DNA of 64,000 bases from Zelopaecilomyces penicillatus. Lineage: Eukaryota > Ascomycota > Sordariomycetes > Hypocreales > Pseudodiploosporaceae. Below the pieces are notes generated by a model that did no database searches, was not told the DNA's origin, and worked only from the letters and a program-made list of their open reading frames with translations. Below, in pieces: positions 1-11,132 of this stretch (position 1 is its first letter; each line of letters begins with the position of its first letter). Location of the stretch: positions 6,510,001 to 6,574,000 of the forward strand of contig VCCP01000001.1 in NCBI GenBank assembly GCA_005765155.1, in the 5' to 3' direction. Both the position numbers and the translations under genes were made by a program.

Positions 1-1916
1 GCACAGCAGCAACAACAACTACTTATTTTGCTCGTTGTGAAGCCAAGTTGAACTGAAAGGGAGGGGTGCATCCACTTGGTGATGGTGGTGTGACGTTGCT
101 CTATCAAAACCTTGGGGACCAAAACGCCGGCAGATGGCCGAGGGCAACCGAACTAAACCTGCATCATAACGTCTGCATCATCCATCCATTTGCATTAACG
201 AGTAAATGTCGTCTTTTGTTTGCGTTTGCTTGTCTATCGGACACGGACGATTGTTCGACGAAGCGCCCGGCCCGGCTGTTTCGAACTCTACAGTCCACCA
301 AGGCCGGGTTCGAAACCCTTTTCCATCGTCCACTTCTCTCGCCACAGAGGCCCCAGCCGTTTCTTCGAGGGGAGAGGCGCTATCCGTTCGGTATGGCCCC
401 AAGGTTACGGGCCGCTCTTTGCTGTCGTGTGCAGTCTCCCTACCTGTCAAACTACCTTGACCACTTCCCTATTCGTACTAATTAGCTAGGCAAGATGCCA
501 AGGTAAGAAATCACGGTAAAAAAAACTTGGACTACCTACGACAGCGTGTATTCATGGAAGCACAGGAATGAAGGCTCCATGTGAAGTGGGCTCACCAGGA
601 CGAAAGTATCGGTACGCCCAAGTTGATGCGTGTGAGGCGCGGTTGCTGCAGCTTTCAGCTTCGCAGACGCCTCCCCTGTCCGCTGGAACTTTACTGCACA
701 CCCCCCTTATCAGCGCCTCAAAACACCTGTGTTCAGTGGAGTTGCTCAGTGGAGTGTGCATTGCGCAGTGTTCAGTCAGAGGACGACTCCCGTACTTCGT
801 ACCGCCTACTAGGCGATTACCGGTATGCACGTCGCAACACAGCCTTCCTTCCCACTTTACGATGGCCCAGCCAGCCCCCCAGCCCAACCCGCGGCCACTG
901 TGCAGGCAGGTGTACAGCAGTGGAGCTGGTTGCAAGCAAGTGCAAAGGGCTGGTTGGCGTATTGGGCAGGCGGGCTGGTGGGCCACTTCCCTCCCTATGA
1001 CATTGAGGACCACCACCAGTATGTCCCCTAGAGTGCAGAAGGTCGCTGCCTACAGCCTCCGGCCAAGTCACAGCCTACTGGCCCAGGAATAGTCGCAACG
1101 CTGTGCATTACTAGCCGTTGGCCCAAAGAGGGACCCGTCGGCCGACGCCTTGCAGCGGAGCAAAAGCGGTGCGTCCCAAGTGCCTGTCTGTGCCTGAACC
1201 GGTCAGCAGGCACCAGACACCGGAGTTGCCAGCACCATCCACTGTCCACCCGCTGTCCACCCGCTGGAGGCAGCCCCCCGTACAGTGCCTAACCCACTGA
1301 GCCCGTCTTTCTGGACACCTGTCGTGGGCGGCCTGCAGCACCCTCCGCCAGACTTTATGGCAGTACTTAAACGACAGCAAGGTGAGCGATGGCCTTGGTG
1401 ACCACCCCTGCAAGAACACAAGGCACTCAAGGCACTATTACTACCTACCCACTACCCACTACCCAGTACTACAGCCTACATGTATTAGTACCAAGACGCA
1501 GAAAAAGCCACCCACCACCACCACCCAAGTTACAACAACCAAGTTTACCACCCCCCCATAGTGCGCTATTCGCTTATATCTCCCCTCCCACGCCCACCAT
1601 CTCTTCCCACCCTTCCTTTCCTCCTCCTCCTCCTCACGACACTCCGTCCGCCATTCTCTTCTCTCCTGGGTTGCGGCAGCTCAGCAGGCGATCCATCTCC
1701 GTCAACCTCAACTCCCTGCTCAGCACCGTCTCCTGGATTTTTCCTTTTCTTTACTTCCCCCTCCCATTTCTGCGCCTCTCTTTGCCTCCCCTTCCCATTC
1801 CCCTCTTCGACAACAAGCCTCGTCCGGTCCCGCCCAAACCCGCCCACTTTCAACGACCCCGCCGCCAAAGGTCCAAACTTGCTCGATATCCAAGATTCTC
1901 CCCCACCAACAGCGAT
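1..1916. other. Intergenic region and probable leader of the first gene
   Basis: I see no supportable gene here. Short overlapping frames on both strands have no recognisable domains. There is a 13-nt B-box-like hairpin at 306-318, a doubled 12-mer around 1245-1268, and an ACCC/TACC-rich patch near 1440-1470. From about 1500 to 1900 the plus strand is strongly pyrimidine-rich, as is usual just upstream of fungal start codons, so this part is probably promoter and 5' leader of the gene that starts at 1917. Confidence 0.6.
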
Positions 1917-2942
1917 ATGCCCGTTCAACTTTTACCGGCCTCTGCTGCCGCCTTTGCCCCGAGGGCTTCTTCAGTCAATGTCGTGCTTGGCTCCAAGGTT
2001 GAGCCCTGGTTGACCCAGACACTCAAGCGCATCAATCGTGTCAAGCGCCCCTTGAACAGCATCCCCCAGCACCACCGATGTCTGACAGAGACCTTGTCAT
2101 CGCCTAATGCCATATGGACTTTGGCCTCGATTATGCTACCCAAGCTTCCCGAGGCCGACATGCCTGAAGACCCGCTTGAGAACCTCTTCAGCCACCAGCT
2201 CGTTCACATCGAGGCGTACATTGTCCATGTTGACATGGTTTTGCGCAACGAAGTCGCTTATAAGCTCACCGTCGAGACTATTGATGCTCTTGTTGAGTAC
2301 CATAAGGAGATTCACTGCGTCGATGCCAAAGCCAACACATATGAGTGGTCAGAAAAGGAGCAACAATGCAAGAAGCTGCATGATGATTTCGTTCAGGCCA
2401 TCAACAAGTTCGTCTTCCGCACGCACGTCTCTGCCCTGGAGGGCCTCGAAGAGGAGGGTGCTGGAGAACTGCTGTCCGGCAAGAGCGAGGAGGTCAAGAA
2501 CAACCTTATCGCCCTGATGAAGCCTCTCTTGCCTCCGCCACCCCGTGTCATTGATGTCGTCCGACAACCGCCGCTGCTTCCCAGCTCTCCTATCAACAAC
2601 ATGTGGTCTCAGGCTGGTGCTCCCAATGCCCTGCCTGCCGTAGATCCATGGATGATCCTACCTTCAAGCCCCAGCGTTGCATCGTCTTACGACTCACACG
2701 ACACTCCCATCTGGACCAACATGGGTATAAGCGAGGTTCAGCTGCCATCACCGACACCCTCATTCAGTCAACCACACTCAAATGGCGGTTTTTTCTTCAG
2801 CTCACCACAAATGACAGCCCCCATGCAGCCTCTTCCTCTTCCGAGTATGCTGGCGCCTAACCAATGCGGAGTCGGCATCGGCTTGGGTGGCATGGGCGGC
2901 TTTGGATGGGATCGCTACCAGGAGTATGCCGCCATTATTTGA
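1917..2942 (+). CDS. Conserved-looking fungal protein of unknown function, 341 aa
   Basis: I do not recognise this protein. It is a single exon. The ATG at 1917 was chosen because the first residues after it (MPVQLLPASAAAF) begin normal-looking protein, while the 176 stop-free codons upstream are low-complexity and Pro/Ser-rich, as expected from reading a CT-rich leader. Residues about 20-170 look helical and globular, with spaced Trp, His and Leu and an acidic stretch. After about residue 175 the protein is Pro/Ser/Gly-rich, with an aromatic-glycine tail (GIGLGGMGGFGW near the C-terminus), and probably disordered. No signal peptide, membrane segment or catalytic motif is visible. The gene stands alone, with more than 2 kb of non-coding DNA downstream. 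A regulatory or scaffold role would be a guess. The gene is well supported by its long clean frame; function is unknown. Confidence 0.72.
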   Translation: MPVQLLPASAAAFAPRASSVNVVLGSKVEPWLTQTLKRINRVKRPLNSIPQHHRCLTETLSSPNAIWTLASIMLPKLPEADMPEDPLENLFSHQLVHIEAYIVHVDMVLRNEVAYKLTVETIDALVEYHKEIHCVDAKANTYEWSEKEQQCKKLHDDFVQAINKFVFRTHVSALEGLEEEGAGELLSGKSEEVKNNLIALMKPLLPPPPRVIDVVRQPPLLPSSPINNMWSQAGAPNALPAVDPWMILPSSPSVASSYDSHDTPIWTNMGISEVQLPSPTPSFSQPHSNGGFFFSSPQMTAPMQPLPLPSMLAPNQCGVGIGLGGMGGFGWDRYQEYAAII

Positions 2943-5250
2943 CAATCAGAACAAGCCTACGAGGACGACTCGTCTGTGGTTTACGACTAAATAATTCCGC
3001 CTCGCTCTCCTACCGCGTTTCCCGGCCAAAAGTCCATATTCATCGGTGTTCGCAGCAGCATAGAAGCTTTATCCAAAGGCATATCGGCGTTTTTTTCTTG
3101 CATCGGGAATGGAGTTTGAACATCTTCAATCAGACTTCCGCACTTCTCAGGAAATACCCTTAATCGTTTTCTCTCCTATTAGGACTTATCATCTTTTCCG
3201 TCTCTGTTGGCGACACAGCGAGCGTGTACATGGCTTCGTTTTTCTCATCAAATCCGGGAAACTTCTTCAATCGTCGTACCACAGCCGCTAGCTCGGCCTC
3301 TGGGATATCTTTTTGCTTATGTTTAAACTATACTACCACATGGCTGGACCCTGGGCGGACAATACGGATGCATTTACAACAGGGCAGGGATTTCTGGCAC
3401 GCACATCAGCAGCTTGCATCTTTTTATCCTCTCCTCTCTTTTACTTGATTCTTTTTTTTTTATTCTTTTTTTTTGTTTATTGTTTCCTTGTGTGTTAAAG
3501 ATAAGAGGATTTTGCAGCGATGCACAACACTCGGCTCACTCCGAGACTGGTACTTCCTTTTTTGGGTTCTCCATTTCAACTTTCTTTTTATTCTTATTTT
3601 CGCTTCGCTCATGGCAAGACGAGGAAATGGCCTCTACTCTACTCGGATTATACTTTTGTACACAACCCAGAGCTTGGATATGCCATTCCCGCCAACATCT
3701 TCGCTTCTTCCCGGCTTCTTCCCGACTTATTACGAAATCATTTTAATGACGACCTTTTAATGATTCGACTAACGAACCCACGACTTGATGAGCTACACGA
3801 TACGACTTTACAATCAGAGACTTGCATTTCTCTGGCTTGATGCCACAACATGACTTCTCTTCAAAGCCTATCGAACACCTTTGCTCACTGACCGGTTCAT
3901 TTTAATCGACTTCACATCACTGTGGGAAATTGGATTAAGACTGGCTTCTTTATCCCAACCAACCTTCTCAAAAGGCCGCCAAAGCAACAAATCATTGCGT
4001 GATGACGAACCTGTCAAGATATCTGGTATATTTTGGCCACGCCAACATCATATGTCGACGGGATATTTGCCGATGCGCACCCAGCCGAAAGTCAGCATGG
4101 GACTGCGTACCCACTGAAGGAGTGAAGATAATTCGTGACGCACACGTTATGAATTCATTTCATATCTTGGCTCCTGCCGCGCAGGACTTACTGATTTGAA
4201 GCCACTCCATTTTTGCCGCTTCGCCTTGAGCTTTCCCCTCTCTTGTCAACTACCCCTGGCTCCCTATTTATCAACCCCCTCTGCTGCTACTGAATGAGAT
4301 TCGAAAGATTTTGGACGTCGCGGAGCCGGACTATATCTTGTGTCAAGTTGACCTGCTAGTCGGGTCTACTCGTGAACAAGGAGGTGTCGCGGCGAGGGCG
4401 AGCTGTTGTTTCGTACCATTCATTTGTGTAGCGAGATGTGGAGCAGGGAGGAGGATGTTCCAGGCGAATCATTGTAGATCATCTCTCTACAACAACCACC
4501 TTGGCTTCCAGTTTAGGTGTGAGCGACTTCGTCTTGCTCACAGCGCTGGAAGTCGAACTGGAAGCTGCTACAGGCGGGTGAGCGATTTGCAGGATGCTGT
4601 GCATCGCTGGCGTCGCCACCCCCGGATCCCCTGCTTAGGTCAGGTTGGTGCTTGTATGTATGCTCTTTGAGATGCTGGATATCACACAAGACTTGTTCCG
4701 CGCGAAAGGGAAAACGAAGCCTCTGCATCCCGGTGATGCAGTGGCTTCGTTTGAGGACAAGCGCACTGCTGCAAAGGGTCCCTGCTCGTTGTCTCTTGCT
4801 ATTAGCAGTCATATAGTTAATTTGAACACGAAAAGCTGTTCAGCCAATTTCTTCTCTCCCATATGCTTTAAGTGATGTTGTTGACTTGCCGTGTGACATG
4901 TAGAATTTCTCTTCCATTTTCTTTTTTTGTAAACTATCAACATTTCCGCTTCGCCATCTTCTACTTGACTGTTCCGTTATATATGGTTTATAATTCTAAC
5001 TTCAATATGGTATGTCACTTGTTTGAGGGTCTAGAATTCTTTTTAAAAAAAGTGTTTCTATACAATGAATCACTACTTCGTCAACGATACATTCAATATG
5101 AAGCATTCGAGGGTACGCCAAATATTTCCGTCATCTCTCATTATTGCATTACTAATATCTCAAACCAAAAATATATGGTTGACTACTTTTACCACATCTA
5201 CAACCCTGTTCATAACACTGATTTAGTCCTCAAATCTTCCTTGTTGTCCC
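2943..5250. other. Long 3' flank / intergenic region
   Basis: About 2.3 kb without a supportable gene. It holds T-rich runs (3421-3487), probably 3' UTR and polyadenylation sequence of the gene at 1917-2942, and AT-rich sequence from 4850 to 5230 that is probably the 3' flank of the convergent catalase. The short frames here have no domain or codon pattern I trust. Confidence 0.5.
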
Positions 5251-6809
5251 TTATTTAACCAGCTTCTCCGTCTGTTCCTTAATGGAACTACCAAGGCCAG
5301 CATCAACCCGTGTAAACATTTCGTATGTTCGGTTACGTGTATCTTGATGAGCAGCCGAGAGATGGCCGGCCACGTTTCCAATGTAGTTTTCCTGTTGACC
5401 GGGAGTACGACCGAGAACTTCCCACAATCCCTTGGCTTGAACGAAGTCGTCATCATTCACGTCCTGGAACAGAGCGTGTACAGCAGCACCAGACCACTTC
5501 TCGTGGGTTACAGTTGGCTTGATAGGCTTGTATGTGAGTTGCCTGTAAGAGCTTGGGTAGTTGGGGTTGGCACCATAGTTGCCATTAACAGCCATAGCTC
5601 CGTCACGTTGGAAAGGGTTGAATGCCTTAAGCGGTGCGTTGACAGGAATCTGTTGATAGTTGACACCGAGACGATGACGGTGAGTGTCAGGATAAGAGAA
5701 TAGACGAGACTGAAGGACAGGGTCGACAGATGGCTCGACACCAGGTACAAGATGGGATGGAGAAAAGGCGACTTGCTCAATTTCAGCAAAGTAGTTTTCA
5801 ACATTCTTGTTCAAGGTGAGCTTTCCCACAGGCCGGAGAGGAACCTCCTTCTGAGGCCAGACCTTGGTTAGGTCAAAGACATTCCAGTGAAATTTCTCAG
5901 CCTGCTCAGGAGTCAAAACCTGGACATATACGGTCCAGCTGGGATGTTCACCCTTCTGAATGGACTCGAAGAGGTCCTGAGTGTTCCAATCGGGGTTCTC
6001 AGATGCCATCTTCCCGGCTTCCGCATTGGTGAATGTCTTATTGCCTTGATCGGTTTTGAGATGGACCTGAGTATAGACATATGAACCATCAGGCTTGGTC
6101 CACTTGTGGGTATGACCAGAGTAGCCATTCATGTGTCTGTAGGAATAAGGAGTGCCACGGTCAGAGAAGAGGTGCATAACCTGGTGGATAGCCTCTTGAT
6201 GGGTAGAAAGGTAGTCCCAGAACATGGTAGCATCCTTCAGGTTTGTTTGCGGATTTCGCTTCTGAGTATGGATGAAGAGGGGAAACTTGGTGGGATCGCG
6301 GAGAAAAAAGACGGGGGTGTTATTGTAAACCCAATCCCAGTTACCCTCTTCAGTATAGAACTTGATGGCGAAACCACGAGGATCGCGGGCAGTATCAGGA
6401 GAGCCCTTCTCACCACCGACGGTTGAGAAACGAGCAACACAATTCGTCTTCTTGCCAACGGCTCCGAACATGTTGATGGATGTAAGATCAGTCACATCGT
6501 GGGTCACCTCGAAGACACCGTATGCTCCAGCACCTTTGGCGTGGACGACACGCTCGGGGATACGCTCACCTAAAAATCAAAAGTGTTAGTAACTTGACCC
6601 AATACAAATAACCATGCCCACATGGAGGGAAACATACGGTCAAAATGGGCTAACATATCAATCAGATGGAAGTCCTGGAGAAGCAGAGGCCCCATGGGAC
6701 CGGGCCGCTGCCAGCCCTCGGGGTTCTCAATGGGGGCGCCATTGGAAGTGGTGTAGACGGGCTTCTCATTATAACGAAAGGTGGAAGCAGGGGCATCGCT
6801 GGAGGCCAT
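5251..6809 (-). CDS. Catalase, small-subunit haem type (496 aa)
   Basis: Breaks down hydrogen peroxide to water and oxygen using haem b. There are two exons, 6809-6638 and 6569-5251. The 68-nt intron (6570-6637) has donor GTATGT and acceptor TTTTTAG, and splicing restores the diagnostic DRERIPERVVHAKGAGAYG containing the catalytic His. The distal Asn region (RDPTKFPLFIHTQKRNP) and the proximal haem-ligand Tyr in RLFSYPDTHRHRLG are intact. The length fits small-subunit monofunctional catalases, which lack the C-terminal flavodoxin-like domain of large fungal catalases. The C-terminus (EKLVK) is not a canonical SKL-type peroxisomal signal, so the protein may be cytosolic or use another targeting route. 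There is no secretion signal. The promoter carries three 16-nt tandem repeats with TGACG cores (7033-7080), which may mediate stress control (inference). Family assignment is firm; localisation is open. Confidence 0.95.
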
Positions 6810-8758
6810 TGTGGACAGAGAGCGAGACGAGAGCCTCGACTGAATGGGTTCGTATGCTTGAAGTACAATGAAAGATGGAAAGATAAGGACGAAGGTATGT
6901 CAGAACAAGAAGGAACAAGAGAAGAAGAAGGAACCTGAAGAGGAGAGGAGGGGTGGAAACAGCCTTTATATGGCGTCTACACACCAACACACAGTAGGCC
7001 GCAGGTTGTGTGGGTGCTCAAGTGGGGTGGGAGTGACGAGGCAAGGAGGTGACGAGGCAAGGAGGCGACGAGGCAAGAAGGAACGGTGAGCGCAGCTCCT
7101 GTACGTTTATTTTTTCCCCGGGTCTGCGTTGAGATGCATTGACAGCAGCAGGTGAGTACGTGACAGGGTTTGTGATACGATGATGATGATGCGTACTCCG
7201 TACTAGAGCACCAGTTGATGAGGTAGACATACTAGGGACGTAGCCTAATAAACTAGCCACATACTTAAGGTAAATATCATTTGTAAACAGATGCCCTAGA
7301 AGGTGCACCACAAATTCAATGAACAAAACCGCCACCTGAAATCTGCTTGGGCTTGTCATAACCCTTGGTTCCTGGTTGTTACTTGTTGATACCTTGAGGG
7401 GTGCTGTAGCTTGATAGTGGGGGGGCCATTTACCGTGGCGGCGAACCATCACAAACAACAGCCGGCCCTGCATGGTGGGGTTGGGGCCAATGAACAGCGA
7501 GCTATTAGTGAACAAAACCGCAGGGCCGATTGCACCACAGGGTACGAGTGTTAAATACCTGCTACAGGTATAGTAGTATGCAATTAGCACTCTCTACGAA
7601 GTATGAGTATCAATTAATTAAGTTAATTGGGAATCACATAGTACTCTGTAATAACCTTCCTAGTTAGGTGCTTGAAAGTAGAAACTGTGGTCCATGACGC
7701 TGTCAAAGACCGCCAGCGCCACCTCGATGGATACAGGTAGGCCTTGGCTTCTAGTCTAGAGCCTCGGCTCCGGATATCAACGAACAACAACAGCTCATGT
7801 TTGACACACATTTATTGATCCATAGGCTGCCGCGCGTTTTGCCACTACGTAACAGATTCACGAAAATCGTAGGTGCGCCATCTGGACGCGAGGTCACTTG
7901 ATTTGAAATCCCCCCCATGCCCTGTTCCAGTTCTTCGGGCCATATCCGATCTTTCTAGACCCTATATTTCAATCCCGACTAGATGTGCCGAGCACTTTCA
8001 TGTCTTGCCACCCCAGAGATTTCTCAACACTAATATATCCATAGTGATTACAAACCACTGAAAAACCCATCAAGGTTGCCTCCCTCCCTACATCAGCTGC
8101 GTGAATTGTAACCTCTTCAGAAACCGCCGAAATCGGGGCTCGTTCCCCCGACGACTTGCCATGGGTAGATGAGGGGACAAGTCAAAGCGATTGCTGCTCA
8201 TGATCCTCTGTATATAACGTTCTAAGAATCGTCGAGTACCTATTCACGATTGTCGAATCGTGAGGACCAGGGATGGCGGTGTCGGTTGTCATTGCTCCTA
8301 GCATACCCCCCACAGATACAGTCCATTGTATTCCTTTCCACCCCATGTTCAGACAAGGCCTTGCCACCCCTCTTCTGTTATCCTCTACCACATGTGACGG
8401 CCAAGACGTGCATCACAATCACTACCGTCAAGTTGTAAAGCCATAATCGATTCAGGATACCTGTTGTCCCGAGTATGCCATTAACAGAGTGTACTAAACG
8501 TATGTCTACTCCCATCAGTGACGCCTACCCCCTTTCTAGAGCCATCATGCGCATTATCCATCTCGGAATCTTCCCGACGCCCGTTTCTCCAAAAAAGCAC
8601 CACTACAGCCGCATTTCCTTATACTTTCAAGATATCAGTATATCCCCAGATGCTACCGAGCCATGAGTTGAAGGGTGTATCATTAGTTCGTTGTGTGTTT
8701 TGTTGTACAAAATCGGATCGGAAGGGCAAAACGAAATACCCGTCCCGACAATGGTTTC
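6810..8758. other. Catalase promoter and ARL1 3' flank
   Basis: No supportable gene. Next to the catalase start the plus strand is purine-rich (6900-6955), that is pyrimidine-rich on the coding strand. Three tandem 16-nt units follow at 7033-7080, TACGTGAC lies at 7157-7164, and GTACTCCGTAC at 7193-7203. A stop-free minus frame at 7018-7590 begins at GTG and matches nothing. Beyond about 7700 the sequence is featureless up to the ARL1 stop. Confidence 0.5.
7033..7080. repeat. Three tandem 16-nt units in the catalase promoter
   Basis: The units occupy 7033-7048, 7049-7064 and 7065-7080. The first two are identical (GTGACGAGGCAAGGAG) and the third differs at two positions. Each contains TGACG or CGACG, resembling half of an ATF/CREB site. 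The array lies 224 nt upstream of the catalase ATG. Regulatory function is inference. Confidence 0.85.
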
Positions 8759-9600
8759 TTACTCCTGCGATACGGTTTGCTGTACACCCACCCCAGTTAG
8801 CTTTGCTCGATAAAATATCACTCTTATGGCAGGGTTGGAACAGCCAGCCCTTGAGTTCGCTCTTACCACCAGCCAGTCCATTCCTTCGTTTACGCCACTG
8901 CCATCTACGGCAGAACAGGCCATGATGCTCCAGTTGCGATCGCGCAGTTCACCCAAACGGAGTGCCTCAGAGATTTCGCCTGCACCCTTGGCACCTGGTT
9001 GATCCTGCTTGTTGGCGAATACTAGTAGCACAGCATCCTTGAGTTCCTCCTCGTTAAGCATGGCGGACAATTCTTCGGCTGCTGTTTGTAACCGCTCGAT
9101 ATCGGTCGAGTCGACGACGAAGATAACAGCCGCCGTGTTGGCGTAGTAGCACCGCCAGTAGGGACGAATGCTGGTCTGACCACCCAAATCCTATACGAAA
9201 AGTCTTGTCAGCCAGACTGAGGGCAACGTTGCTTGGCCCAAGCCATCTCCGGGAGGCAGAGGGTGCATACCCAGACGTTGAAGTTGAGATTTTTGTAGGT
9301 GACTGATTCTACGTTGAATCCGATGGTCGGTATCGTCGTCACCACTTCGCCAACCTATTTAAATCTGTCGTCAGCATGGCTCTATCCCGCATGCAAAAGT
9401 GTCTTTGTGTGTTCTGACCTTCAACCTGTAGAGGAGCGTCGTTTTGCCGGCATTGTCCTGTGTAGTCGTGCAGATCAGCATCAGAGTCGCCGAGTAATGA
9501 AGGTACCAAGGTGGCTGCGCCTTACAAGACCCAAAATCAATATTCTAATCTCCTTCTTCGCCCAGACCAAGTTGGTCAACCATGACATGCCAGCACCCAT
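8759..9600 (-). CDS. ARL1, Arf-like small GTPase of the trans-Golgi (180 aa)
   Basis: Arl1 recruits GRIP-domain golgins and other effectors to the trans-Golgi. Five exons: 9600-9526, 9457-9419, 9354-9271, 9190-8867 and 8779-8759. All four introns (68, 64, 80 and 87 nt) are phase 0. The first exon gives MGAGMSW with Gly2 for N-myristoylation. The P-loop GLDNAGKTT is formed across intron 1. Switch I is TTIPTIGFNVE, switch II WDLGGQTSIRPYW, and the guanine-specificity motif NKQD. RPYWRCYYANTAAVIFVVDS is closely Arl1-like rather than Arf1-like. The short last exon adds QTVSQE after the conserved GMDWLV, and its acceptor has a CTAAC branch point 5' of it. Unspliced readthrough at this point would add unrelated residues. 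Upstream in-frame codons before 9600 lack a conserved start and the myristoylation context fixes this ATG. Confidence 0.95.
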
Positions 9601-10585
9601 CTTGTCCGGATGTTGATTGTTTCTGTTGCAGTCTGGTAATCCCGAGGTTCTTCTGAGTCCCAAGAGGTTCAGGTAGGTATGTCGTAAGGTGTCCCCACTG
9701 TTGGACTGGTCCAGTGCTCGCCGCTAGAAGCCGGCGCTTCTGCTCGTTCTCAAGAGTAGAAAGAAGAAGGATAAATTTACAAGAAAAGAAGCAGTGCAGG
9801 AAGCAAACCTCCCGTGAACTTTCGTGTATGGTCTTGTTGGGCTATGTATGCATAAGACACAAAGTAATAGTGGCTAAAATTTCGTCGAGGTTGTTAATTA
9901 GCAATCGTCCCCTATTCTGAGTGCATCCCACCTACCCTTTGGCGGGCCTTCCAGTAATTCTTGGAATGCAACACGTCCCTGCTTGGACGGTCCCTGGTTG
10001 GTCCGAGCGCTGGACAATTATAACCCGGATCCCAAGCCAGCCGTTTTCGCTTTCGTTATTAGAAGTAGTCACGGGGGCGCACTTGGCATCTCCCAATTGG
10101 TGTGCGCGAGCTTATTGCACCATGTACACCATTATATCAGGTCCCATTGTCGATGTAAATACCTGTCGTGAATAAACTAAACAGAACATGAGAATATCAT
10201 CTCATTAACATGTAAATCCCAATGTCTTTAAGAATAACTTTCATACGGTAAGATTCCATCTCGTAACATTCATAAGTTACCACTCTGCCATGGTATGCAG
10301 TACTCCGCCGTCTGAATAAGCCCTCCGGATTCAATACTGTGGATCAAAGCTCCGGCTAGGCCCATGGCTGAAAGATACAATAAGATAGTAGTTGCCTCAG
10401 GCACTAATGCATCCTTCCGCCACAGAAGAGCCACAGACAAGCCACAACAAGAGCCACACCTGACCTTATCCGATCTCCGCTAGGGCTTTACACCCTCCAT
10501 GGTCGTGCGGTCGAAAATCCTAAAGTCTTTGAAACTCACACGAAATTCGTCTCCATCACCAGACTCGACACGCAACGCCAACAAG
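9601..10585. promoter_or_regulatory. Divergent intergenic region between ARL1 and eL39
   Basis: About 1 kb shared by two outward-facing genes, so both promoters must lie here. No gene, repeat or clear operator was recognised. The sequence just before the eL39 start is A/C-rich (CGCAACGCCAACAAG). Confidence 0.5.
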
Positions 10586-11132
10586 ATGCCGGTACGCCTA
10601 TACCACAACCCCCCCAAACTACTCGTCGCGCCCAAATCTTCTGCATTGCTCCCCATACCGAAATAAGATGGATGATGCATCATAATTCTGCTCATTTGTG
10701 TTTTCTGTGTTGGTGGACACTTCAGTCGTGGGAGAGGCGGCAAACCTGAATGATGGGAACGAAAATTCGCTGACGAGTAGCAACTTTTTCTTTGCAGAGC
10801 CACAAGTCTTTCCGAACCAAGCAGAAGCTTGCAAAGGCGCAGAAGCAGAACCGCCCGGTTCCGCAATGGATTCGCCTGCGAACGGGCAACACCGTTCGGT
10901 GCGTTATCATCCCTACGAACATTTCACGATTCTCTCGCAACGAGCCTGCACATAACCTGCACATAATCCACCTCTCATCATCCCACATGAGTTCATGTGA
11001 CTTCTTTCATGAACTATTCAAAACCACATTATCCATCATTATCAATTTTCAGGCCCCCGCATGACTAACAATGTAATTTACAGTTATAACGCCAAGAGAA
11101 GGCACTGGAGGAAGACCAGCCTCGGCATCTAA
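10586..11132 (+). CDS. 60S ribosomal protein eL39 (51 aa)
   Basis: Smallest protein of the large ribosomal subunit, lining the end of the nascent-peptide exit tunnel. Three exons: 10586-10591, 10798-10898 and 11084-11132. The first coding exon is only ATGCCG. The 206-nt intron 1 has donor GTACGC and acceptor TTTGCAG, and splicing gives MPSHKSFRTKQKLAKAQKQN. The 185-nt intron 2 (donor GTGCGT, branch GACTAAC at about 11063, acceptor TTACAG) restores RTGNTVRYNAKRRHWRKTS and ends in LGI. The product is exactly 51 residues, the family length, strongly basic. Because the gene is so fragmented, no single frame displays it, and gene finders could easily miss it. Intron 2 contains a perfect 11-nt direct repeat (CCTGCACATAA twice). 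It is convergent with SKP1. Confidence 0.96.

Noticed and set aside
552..1092. Overlapping long frames on both strands
   Set aside because: Several frames are open at once because of GC-rich low-complexity sequence; none has a domain.
7018..7590. 190-codon minus-strand open frame in the catalase promoter
   Set aside because: It begins at GTG, has no recognisable domain, overlaps the tandem repeats and reads like non-coding sequence.
10592..10797. Box C/D snoRNA in eL39 intron 1
   Set aside because: ATGATGC and CTGA-like boxes are present, but the C box is imperfect and no terminal stem could be drawn. A snoRNA search with target matching to rRNA would be needed.
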